A DNA stretch of 64,000 nucleotides, from NCBI GenBank assembly GCA_964019415.1, contig OZ025886.1, positions 5,212,003 through 5,276,002 on the forward strand. The letters run 5' to 3'. This document shows, piece after piece, positions 23,600-36,100 of this stretch. This stretch comes from Ianthella basta (Eukaryota; Porifera; Demospongiae; Verongiida; Ianthellidae). Under the pieces are notes generated by a model, which saw only the letters and a program-made list of their open reading frames with translations, searched no databases and had not been told where the DNA came from. Each line of letters starts with the position of its first letter. Position 1 is the first letter of the stretch. The position numbers were made by a program, and so were the translations under genes.

Positions 23600-23626
23600 T
23601 ATATAAACCGCAGTGCGAGTTTCTCA
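23600..23626 (+). promoter_or_regulatory. Core promoter of receptor 3 (TATATAAA + TCAG initiator)
   Basis: TATATAAA at 23600-23607 and TCAG with its A at 23626, 26 bp downstream. The leader to the ATG is 22 nt, as in receptor 1. Confidence 0.65.
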
Positions 23627-23647
23627 GAACCGATCGAGCTGTGTGCG

Positions 23648-26600
23648 ATGGCTCTTATTGTCGCTACTGCTTTATTGCTGGCACAGATGAGTGCGTTTGT
23701 GACTAGTAACCACTACTGCAGGGAGTACACACCAGGTGAGTACAATGTGTTGGAAAAGAGGTGGGAATCGTTGACAACCACAGTTGTGACTAAACAACTG
23801 ATTAGCAACTAGGCCCTAGTCCGGTGTAGTAGGAGTTTTCGAACACGCCGCCGCCTTCCACCTGTACTCGAAGGAACAGCTTCTCATTACGTCACTCAAC
23901 ACCATTGATTCCTTCGCTATAACTGTGTACAAAAAAGGAAGCTGTTCTACTGCATAGCTACAGGTGAAAAGCGGCGCCGTGTTCGGAAACCCCATCTTGT
24001 TCGGAATCTACCTCACCTTAACAGTGGAAGTAATTATTTTGTATGTTTGAACACACCTCGGGACAATGATGATAATTTGCATTGTGTATCTGCATGTACT
24101 GTAGTGGGTTGGGGGTCTTGTGGAGGCAAGCCAACTGTTTCCAACAACCCTGCAATTCTGAGTTGGATCAGTGCCAATGGCAGTTTTGGTGGCAATGTTG
24201 TCGGAGCAGAATTGAAACTTGCAAAAGTTGACAATGCCTGGAGTCAGATAGGATGCTTCAGCCTAGGGGAAGCTATATTGACGTCAGGGAATGTTTCTTC
24301 ATTCTCCAATTACACTATACCGTCAAATTATGTGGACTACGACTCACTGTACATTGCAAGACTGCTCTGGGTCAATAGTGCAGGCAACAAGTATCTTGTA
24401 AAGGATGGTGACTGCTACTTCACACTACAGCCAAGTGAGCTGGTATTTGTATACGTATATACATACATATAATGTGATACGTTGTTTAATTCGGGACCAT
24501 GAACATTGCATGAAAAGACTTAGGTTTAAAGAGTTGACTGTGTAAGAAGATGTACTGAAGTGTATCCGGCAGCCAGCTGCAGCTCACTGCAATAGGATAA
24601 AACAATTGCAACATCCATACTTAACATAATGCTATAATGTAAATAGTAATACATAATGTTATACATGCAGTGCAATCTACTGTAACATAAATTATGTGAT
24701 GTTTCATGTATACTGGAACCTGTCTATATAATTAAAAGACAGCCACCTGTGGGGCAGTTATAAATTATAGTTGGCCTTTATAGAGAGGTGGCTGTATTAC
24801 AGATGTAGAATGAAGTGTTTTAGACTATATTAAGTGCTATATTAGTGTTATTAGGGACAGGGAGGTTGGCTAGCTGTTATATAGAGAGGTTGCTGCCTTG
24901 CAAAAAGACCTTGCATCTTAGAGATGTGTTTTACTTTACTATTTTGCTGAGCTGGCTAGCAGACCAATATCTGATTGTTAGTATAATGCCTTCCTATTAT
25001 ACATGTTTACAAATCAAGATGTTTATTTTATGCCTTATATGTAGCACCCTCAGCTCCTTTGAATGTAACAGCAGTTGAAGTCACTTCGTCATCAATTACT
25101 TGGATATGGGATAAACCAGCAAACCATAGCATCAGGATTACTCACTATCAAGTGTACAGATACTACAATCATTTTTCAGACATAGTATATGTTACCACTG
25201 GAACATACTACAAATGGACTGGACTCTTTCCTAATACTCAGTATTGGATTAGAGTACGAGCTGTGACTGGTAGTGGCAGTTATGGCAGTTGGAGCTCTTG
25301 GGAATATGCATCCACACTACCTCCAGGTATAAGTGTATATATATAGTATGTACTATACAGTCATTGTGTCTGCACTGGTAAGCTTATGGATTGATGCATT
25401 ATAACATCTCCACACAGTTCCACCCAGACCAAGTGTGTCCATTGATAATAGTAAAATCACCTCCCGATCGGTGGTACTAGCATTGAGTGGGTGCTCTGGT
25501 GTTGGTAGTGGCAAGTACAGTGTGAGATATACATTTGCTGGTGGAAGTGTGTTAACTGCTGAGACTGGTACTTCAAATACAATGCTAACAGTGACGGAAT
25601 TGAGACCAGAAATGCAATACACCTTCACAGTGACATGCAAGAATTCAGCTGGAGTGACTGGACCGAGTGCAACCAGATATGCCAATACTTTATCTGAAGG
25701 TTTGTTAACTTGTGAACTGGTTTACCTCTAATGTAAAGGTCACTTGCAACTACTGTCATTTTCAGATACACTACAGCCAAACATATCGTCCGTATCAATC
25801 AGTGATTCCTTGGATTCTGCTGATATTGTGTGGACTGCACCAAGTGCACAAGTGACAGTGACAGGGTATGATGTTCGGGTTGTGGCTCATGTGGGAGGTA
25901 TACCACAGTCACCTCCAGTCTACTTGATGGCAACCAGTAGGTACAGTACAAGCTATAATGTACCACAGAGGTTTACACCTGAAGCAGTGTACACATTCCA
26001 AGTGCGTGCACGGACATCAGTTGGTACAAGTCAATGGAGCACATCTGTGGTCAGAAGTGCACTGCCTACTGGTTAGTTGCCATAATTTATTGTCAATTGT
26101 ATGAATAACCTTCGCATGTTCTCATACGCATGTGCACATATGCAGCACATTGAATTTACATTATCTGCTTGCAGGTACACTTCAGCCAATGATATCATCC
26201 GTAGTGACAAGTGATACACAAGCTACAGTACGATGGGATGTGCTCAATACTATTCTAACTGTGACTGGATATAACATTTTGGTACTACAGCAAGTAGAAA
26301 ACACTCCACGGAAAACTTCTTTATCAGTTGGCCAAGGCACGCTGTACACAGTGATTCAGGACTTAACACCTGAAACAGTATACACTTTCCAAGTGCGTGC
26401 TCAAACCTCAGTAAGCATGAGTCAGTGGAGTGTACCGGTTGTCAGAAGTACACTGCCTACTGGTTAGTTTCAAAATGGTCATTTCTCACATTATACATTA
26501 TTGTACCTATTATACAAAATAGCCCATCACGGTTCTACTCTATATGCAGTTCCTCTCCAAGTTGATGGATTCAAAGCCTCTTCCCCCACACCCACCTCAA

Positions 26601-29600
26601 TCACTGTGTCATGGAATGAAACAAATTCAACCATTGAGTATTACAAGGTGGGAGCATTGCTAAATGGGCATTACATCTTCTCTCATGGATAATGTACTGC
26701 ATTCAGTGCACATTTACAGAATTATTACATAGCAATATATTCAAAAGTGGAATACTATCTGCATGACATTAGTATTGTATGTGCACAAGTTCATTTTATG
26801 TGCTATTATTTAAGTGCTATTATTATACTAGCTCTAGTATTTTGCAGGATAATTTCTTACTTCATTATTACGCATAATTTGTAACAGTGCATGTCTATAC
26901 GTATATAAAATAGTGTCTGCACAATACCTTTTTCTGCCTGTAGCTCACCCTTCACAATGTGGAAGTTAACACTACCGAGAATTACAATCTGCTCCACACT
27001 GTCAACTCACACACATTTCATGACTTGATACCCAACACTGCTTACACTGTGTCCATCACTGCTGTCAACAAGGCAGGGAATGCGTCTATGTCACTGACTG
27101 TTGTATCTGCTACACAAAGAGCTTCAGGTGATTGGGTATACTTGTACAGCTGTATACTGTAGTATTCTGTCAGGTGTGCAGGTATTTGGTGGTAAGGATG
27201 GTAAGACAAATTGCTCTAATTATAACTAGCTCAGCTGACTAGCTCCTGGCCTTCAAAACATTAGTCAATGTCCAAAAGGATGCAAAGACAGTAGTAGCTG
27301 GGTACAGTACAAGATCAAAACAAAGCCGAGGCTGATTATTCATTCACAGTCTGAGCCTATGGACAGCAACTAATTATTAGGTTTTGTTGTCCAATGCAAT
27401 CAGGCTGGATTTCAAACTCCATGCTATTGTATGATGATGATCAAAAAGCATTGAACCTTTGCTTTTTGCCTTCTCTTGTAGTGTCTCCTCTAGTGATCAC
27501 AACAGGCACACTTGGAGCCATGGTTGTCATTGTGATAGTTGCAGTGCCACTTTTGGGGATTGGATTCACTTGGTCAGTTGTACTTTGTCACTTTGTCACT
27601 TTGCAACTCTAACCATGATGCTACCATGTGCTAGGCATGGTTCATTATTAAATGTTTCGCAACATTAGGTGGGCAAGCAAAGCAAAGAGAAGGAATCTCC
27701 ATAACTTAGACGATGACAACTGTGAGCTGCATGAGAATGTGGCCTATTTTACAACTTCTCACTATGAATACCAGGATGAAGGATCTGCTGAGGTGAAGGA
27801 GGAGGATGGGTGCAATGAAGAGGACATTTTTGCCAATGGTGAACTCGAGGCCCTTGAGCTGGAACAAGCAACTCCTCAGATCCCATCTAGGGAATACTTG
27901 CAGGAGGATAAGGTATGCAGACAGACACTGACTAAAAGACATTGCATGGGTAAAGTCATTAGACAGCTGTGGGACTATCTATACCAAGGGAATTGGACAC
28001 ATGTGGACAGACACATACACACACACACACGTGCACACATACATACATACACACACACACACACTGTGCATGTGTGTGTGTGCATGCATTCATGTGTGTG
28101 TAGGTGTGTGTGTAATTTCAATCACATATGTGCATAGAAAATAGACCTCTTGAGCTAAGTGCACATACATACACCTGATTTGTACACATTAATTAGGTGT
28201 TCATATAATATTATCGAGAGATTCAAATTTGTCACATGCACCATTAGAATAAAATATTTATTACTTGTTCCTATATACCACTATTGGTGCATGGTACCTG
28301 GTCCTCAACTTGAACTATTGTAGAAAGGACCAACTGTGTTTGCAAGTATACCAGTGTTTGATGAAATGGACTTCAAAGAGAAGAGTGGATGGTGCAAACC
28401 CACAGTAGCAGATGTGAGTTAAGGTTCTGATAACAGTGCAGGGATTTTACTTTGAAAGAAACTGATTGCTGAGAAGGAAAGGATCATAAGCAAAATCACA
28501 GCAAAGCTCGATGGAGGAAGCTACGTCCGAAGACAAGACCGATGGAAGGCGCCACTTTCTTTGCAGCCCAAAGTCGATTCAAAGGTCTACGGACAGTAAC
28601 GATGCCGATCGTGACTTGTTTCGATAGGTTGCCTTAAGGTCTTAGGACCGTAGCTCCTTCCATCAGTCTTGTCTTCGGACGTAGCTTCCTCCATCGAGCT
28701 TTGCTATGATTTCGCTTATGATCCTTTCCTTCCCAGTTATTTCTACGCAGCAATTATCCTTTAATCTAGAAACTGATTGCTCCTAAAATGGGCTTCTATC
28801 GAGCGAGTAAACATAGCAACAGAACAAATTGCAACTGGATGTCGAATTACTAGTGTTCTACTGTTGAAGAAGGCCTTTGTGGCCAAATTTCCAGTTACAA
28901 TTTGTTCTGTACATTTGCTTCATAGAAGCCCATTTGTGATCACCCCGCATACATATATAGCAATGAGTTTCTACGACATTTAAGAAATTGATTAGTGTGT
29001 TAATATATAGCTTTGCGCGGGCAAGGTTAAAGCTTTGCGTAAATGACGTAACCCCATTCCGGTCACGTGGGCAATAGTTGGAGGTTTGCGCAGGTTGGAG
29101 GTATGCGCGTAACATATACGGCTAGTAGCTACATACCTATGTACAGTATCACTTACTGTAAATTTCCTTAATTCCATTCACCTTACTACACTACAGGTCA
29201 TTTCTGAAAAGCTGAACATGGATGTGGCAGTGTTCTCTGACCTTGGCCCAGGGGTGTACTTCATGTGTCACAGGACCAAGGAGCAGGCCAAGTGGGTGGG
29301 CGCCTCACCAGACCTGTGCCGCACCTTGTGTGGTCTCTTCTTCCAGCTCTACCAGAAGGAGCGCTCCAAACTCACCCCACTGGAGGTGGAGCTCAAGTTC
29401 TTCTCTCCTCTTGCTGCTGATTGGGACATCAAAGTGTGGACTGCAGAGCCAAAGGACCTAGTGCTGGAGAGGGCCAAGAAGATTTTGGAGCACAAGACCC
29501 TGAAGCCTCTCGGTCTAAATGCTTCCCTGATATTCACTACCAAGGAATTGTGGGAGGAATTCACCAGCTGGTTTGTTGCTCGGAAGAGGCAGCAGTCATA

Positions 29601-29601
29601 A
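23648..29601 (+). CDS. Receptor 3: FN3 receptor with five FN3 domains (895 aa)
   Basis: Inferred exons: 23648-23735, 24105-24434, 25045-25326, 25418-25699, 25766-26071, 26175-26462, 26550-26647, 26944-27127, 27482-27572, 27669-27912, 28324-28413, 29197-29601. All are GT-AG and phase-consistent. The protein has a signal peptide (about 1-20), an N-domain (30-139), FN3 domains at about 140-233, 234-327, 328-429, 430-525 and 526-619, and a transmembrane helix (about 622-648). The cytoplasmic NVAYFTT motif (Tyr codon 27745) lacks the ITIM +3 aliphatic residue. TPxIPSREYL, an SGWC exon and the 134-aa terminal domain follow. The extra FN3 exon (26175-26462) is absent from receptor 1 and looks like a duplicate of its 5' neighbour: both are phase 1-1 and end in TV(Y)TFQVRA..S. 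The A-type member of block 2. Confidence 0.85.
23826..23999. mobile_element. Small inverted-repeat (MITE-like) element in receptor 3 intron 1
   Basis: The ends are imperfect inverted repeats (TTTTCGAACACGCCGCCGCC... against the complement of ...GGCGCCGTGTTCGGAAA), with an inner GGAACAGCTTC / GAAGCTGTTC pair. The matching intron of receptor 1 lacks it, so it entered after duplication. Confidence 0.7.
28015..28068. repeat. Interrupted (CA)n tract
   Basis: Short broken CA array in receptor 3, at the position of the long array at 7764-7902 in receptor 1. Confidence 0.85.
28471..28780. mobile_element. MITE-like element with ~80-bp terminal inverted repeats in receptor 3
   Basis: The left arm (from 28471, GAAAGGATCATAAGC...) and the right arm (ending 28736) are inverted copies over about 80 bp, including AAGCTACGTCCGAAGACAAG. 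A direct repeat, GAAACTGATTGCT, flanks the insert at about 28458-28470 and 28768-28780. Receptor 1 has no insert at the matching place (about 8240). No coding capacity. Confidence 0.8.
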
Positions 29602-31618
<2,017 letters not shown>

Positions 31619-31986
31619 ATGAGTCAATCCTTAAAAGAAGGCACCACACAAAAGCCACTCGAACAAACAGATAGCAAAACAATATGCCAAATCATGTACC
31701 TACCATGCCTGATCGAACTTTGTGTGGATGATCGTGTCCTCCCAGTGTCACACTAGCTTTGTTCCCTGGTTCAATCTGCTGCCATTGTAATAATAAAGCA
31801 GGAGTAGCCGAAGGCGGGCTTCCCTGCTCCGGCACCCCCACAGTGGCTACTCCACAATGGCTGCTTCACAACGGCATGGTGACACCAGTGTGTGTATACC
31901 GGTGTGCGTGATGCAAACAGCATATGGGATGGGTAGCCATGCAATTGTTGCTGTACCGCTAGACACGGCCGGGGACATGTAACAGC

Positions 31987-32026
31987 TGCACTCTGTGTCA
32001 AACCCTAGGGTTTGACACAGAGTGCA
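31987..32026. repeat. Perfect 40-bp palindrome
   Basis: TGCACTCTGTGTCAAACCCT is followed directly by its exact reverse complement, with no spacer, centred on CCTAGG. Confidence 0.95.
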
Positions 32027-32110
32027 AAAAGTGTAGCAAGCGGCTAGATAGTATACTGTGCTGGCGTACAATATTGAGCAACATGACACTGCAAGGATAA
32101 GATGTATATA

Positions 32111-32480
32111 GCAATGTCTGAGAGAAGGTGCAGAGTTTGCAAGAGAAATATGTACAGGAGCAGGTCTGGCACTGAGTAAGGTGCAAAGAAAACATGCCAA
32201 TGTGTAAGATGTAAGATATCAAAGAGAAAATGCATGGATGGTCACTGCAAATGGTACTGTATATAAACAGATTGGAACTTGATAACAAAGAGATGAATTG
32301 ATGTCAGTTTGATATACTGTAGGCATGCATACAGTATACCATTTACAGCGACCATCCATGTATTTTCACTTTGATATCTTACATCTTACACATTGGCATG
32401 TTTTTGCACCTTACTCAGTGTTAGACCTGTTCCTAATACATATTTCTCTTGCAAACTCTGCACCTTCTCTCAGACATTGC
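32111..32480. repeat. Large inverted repeat with ~150-bp arms
   Basis: The arm at 32111-32262 is repeated in inverse orientation at 32329-32480 with scattered differences (for example GCAATGTCTGAGAGAAGGTG against CACCTTCTCTCAGACATTGC), around a spacer of about 66 bp. Likely a foldback element. With the nearby palindrome it lies between receptors 3 and 4. Confidence 0.9.
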
Positions 32481-32499
32481 TCCCCGCTAGCTGGTCTCC

Positions 32500-32960
32500 T
32501 ACAATCGCTCTCTTGCTGCTGCCGAAGTGTTCCTAGTCCAGTGCAGTGTGCTCTGCGCAGGTATGGTCCTTGGACATTGTGCCTGCCCGTGCTGATGCTG
32601 GTCAGTGCACGGGCATCGCGCTCTTATCGCAGCGGAAGTGCTCCGAATCGATGGTGTGGCCGGTGTGCTGTTTCATTTAGGCATTTGTGGCGCACATGGG
32701 CCCTGCCACTACAATTGGGCCACGCTGTTTGGCCTTGCAGTTGAAGCACACGGTTGTCCCGCCGCGCCTGAGAGCATTTTTGCACCTGCCTGGCAATTGC
32801 GGGCACACAAATGGCTGCGGTATCCGGGAAAATGGGCCCTTCCCGGTAGCTCCGCTTCTCTTTCTTCTCTGCACCGGCGCCGAACGTCGCTGTTTTCGCG
32901 ATCCCATTGTTCCGACGTGAATTAGGGCGCAGTGCAGACGCAAGGAACTGGTCGAGTTCG
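32500..32960 (-). other. GC-rich block with coding-like minus strand, unidentified
   Basis: This segment is clearly more GC-rich than its surroundings and is open on the minus strand through 32677 (frame ending 'CFNCKAKQRGP..'), with several Cys and basic residues (KQRRSAPVQRRKR). It resembles no gene I know and has no counterpart upstream of receptor 2, so it is probably part of an inserted element adjoining the inverted repeat at 32111-32480. Confidence 0.35.
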
Positions 32961-33039
32961 CAGCGCAACCCCCTAAACGCTGATAAGAATACGGAACGCA
33001 GCCATAAGAAACGCTCTGAGCGCTACCGACCCACCCACA

Positions 33040-33067
33040 TATAAGGCACGCACAATCATTTTCCTCA
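33040..33067 (+). promoter_or_regulatory. Core promoter of receptor 4
   Basis: TATAAG at 33040-33045 and TCAGTT with its A at 33067 (27 bp apart); the ATG is 48 nt further on. Receptor 2 (about 13215-13225) and receptor 6 (47361-47370) have the same CTCAGTTA or TTCAGTTA sequence. Confidence 0.5.
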
Positions 33068-33114
33068 GTTACGGCGCTTAACTGCGTGTTACTGTGTGCT
33101 GTGCTGGCAGAGCG

Positions 33115-36100
33115 ATGGGTGTTCTCTTCGCTGTTGCTGTAATGCTTACACTGACCAATGAACTTGCGACAGGATCTAACTGCAGAGCACACAATGCAAG
33201 TAAGTAAAATATTTACTAAATGTACTGTCCGACAAATTCCTAGTGGATAACATAGACTACCATTGAGCTTCCGGTCGCTACTTTTTTAATCCTAACCTCT
33301 CTTCTGCACTTTAATATGACAAGTGGTTTTTCAGGTAAAATAGTGGTGTATATTTGTTGTCATTAAACCATACCCACCGAATTTCTCCTATATATCCATG
33401 GCAGCCTCTGGCAATTATTGTGGGAGTAATCCAACAGTAACCAATCCTAACACTGTCAGATGGACAAGAGGCAGTAGGTCAAATGTTCTTTATGCATCTT
33501 TGGAGATCCGGAAAGCTGACAACATTTGGAGCCAAACAGCAACTGGCTGCCTCAGCACAGTGCAAGTTGTGTCAGATTCTTATGTTTCCAGTTCTTCATC
33601 CTATTCAGTTCCAAATGTGGACTATGATTCACTGTACATTGCAAGGGTACTCTGGCTCGACAGCAGTAACAACCCCTACTATCATGTCAACTCTGAGTGC
33701 TACTTTATACCACGAAGAAGTGAGTGCTTGCAGATACAAGAGTATGCACTCATGCATGCAGTATATATAGAGGTGCATCCATGCATGGACTTCATAACAG
33801 CACTTTTGATGTGCGCCTTCAGAATCTCTACTGTCTACATCATGTCCTTTGATCATGGTCAGCATTACATAACCAGAAAGCATTGGACATTTGACATGTG
33901 AACTCCTATCTGGGTGCAATTAGTTAGTGTACAATATACGTATATTATATATTATTATTATTATTTAAGTGCACCGTGTTGTATAATACAAACACTAGGG
34001 TGTCAGCCCCATGCAGCACTATAATATAATTAAATGTAACAGTGTCAAAAGAATCACAATGGGCATAGTTCTTTAAGGGCAGCTTGTCCTTTTCTGCCAC
34101 ATCCTCTGCAGCGCCTTCCGCACTCTTCCATCTTTGCATGCCTCCTCCAGTACCCATATCACCCTGTCATCATCCTTCATGCTCTCCCATCCCACCACTA
34201 TCTCATTCATCAGCCTTGCCATTTCTCTCCTCTCTTCTGCCACAAATACACACCGGCACACAAAGTGCTTGACATCTTCCACTTCACCACTGTCACAGTT
34301 CTTACAAAGTCGTTCGCCCCTACTTAACCCACACCATCTGCCAGTTTCTACCCTTAATTCTGCTGTTCCCCCTCGTAGTTTCACCATCATCCTCCTTTGC
34401 ATCTTACACTCTATCTCCACGCACCGCGCCTTGCATTCAGCATCCATTAAACTCCCAATCACTTCCAGCTTTGGCCGTTCCCTAGCTGCTTCCCTCCATA
34501 CTTCTCTCACTTCCCTCCATGCTATGTCCTTCAACACCTGCTTTACTTCTTTCAATGTCAACCCACTCACGGCCTCAGCATCTAACCCCTTCCATTTGAA
34601 CCTCACCAAACTTTGTTGTAGCTCTTTCACCCACCGTACTTTACACCCTACTTCCAAGGCTTCAAGCATCACAACTTTCAATAACCTGCCATCAGTCATC
34701 CTCATTACCTGTACCCAGAACTCAATACTTCTCTTCATTGCCACCCATTTCATTGGTAGCATGTTCATCTCAAATTGCAGGGAGACCAAAGGGTGTAGTC
34801 TCCCCACCCCTAAAAAGATTCTTGCCGCCCGCATCTGCACATTTTCAACTGGCCCGAGTTGTGCTCCACAACCCCATACCTCTGCCCCATACAATAGCAC
34901 AGACTCAACGAGAGATTCCATCAGCCTCACAAAGGTAGCTCCTCTCACTTCCCCCACAGTGGCCCTGCACCTTCTGAGCCAGTCACTTAGTGCTCTTGCT
35001 CCCGCCTTTCCTCTCTCCTCCACCATTCTCGTACCTTGCAGGTGCTCATCAATCACACACCCAAGATACTTGTACTCCTGCACCACTGCAATCTCTTCAC
35101 CTCCAACATCAAACTTCTCCTCCGTCCTTTTCATACCTGTCCTTCTCACATGCATTACCCCGCATTTTTCCACATTCACTTCAACTGACCATTCATTACA
35201 CCATTCTACTAATGTGTTCAACCCATGCTTCATAGATTTTTCATCCTCTGCAAGAATCACTGCGTCATCTGCATACAACAACACTGAGATTAGCTGACCC
35301 CTGCACTTTACCCCCACTCCTGCCTCTTTCAGCTTAGTTATCAGTGAATTGATATACAAGGAGAATAACAGTGGCGAAAGGATGCATCCCTGTCTCAACC
35401 CACATGTTACTTTGAAAGGTTCACTTCGTCCCTCTCCCACCTTCACTTCACAACTCACATCCTCATAAACTGCCTTTAGGAAAGCTGAGAGGCGACCTCC
35501 TAACCCCATTCCCTCTAAACACCTCCACAACTTCCCTCTGTCCACCCTGTCATATGCCTTCTTAAAGTCAATAAAACTGGCAAACATCCCTGTCTTTGTC
35601 ACTGCTTTCACCTGCCCCAATAATACCAAAGTCATTAACTGATCTCTGCACCCTCTTCCTTTTCTAAACCCTCCCTGCTCCTCTGCCACCAGCTTCCTTT
35701 CTTCAACTACATGCACCAACCTATTCTGAGCAATACTGCACATCGCCTTATAAGCAACTGGCAGTAATGAAATGCCCCGGAAATCCTCTGTCTTGCATAC
35801 CCCACTTCTACTCCTCTTTGGTATGGGGACCACGGTGCTTCTTCGCCATTCTGAGGGAACCATCCCATTCTTCCAGCACCAACTGAAGAGGCTACACCAA
35901 AAATCCACCAGGACATCACTGCATACCATTTCAGCCGTTAGCCTATCACTCCCAGGGGCTGCTTTCCGCTTCAAAGTGTCCAAAGCCTGCTTCACTTCTT
36001 CTCTTGTCACATCTTCATTTAACAATTCATTCCCCCCATTTACCTCTTCTCCCCCTTCATCTCCCTGAACCTCTGATCTTCCCCCCTCATTCAACACATT

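Noticed and set aside
34134-35297. 387-codon open frame on the + strand, and several other Ser/Pro-rich frames across 34084-37498
   Set aside because: They are shadows of the antisense LINE ORF; composition mirrors the reverse complement of its codons.
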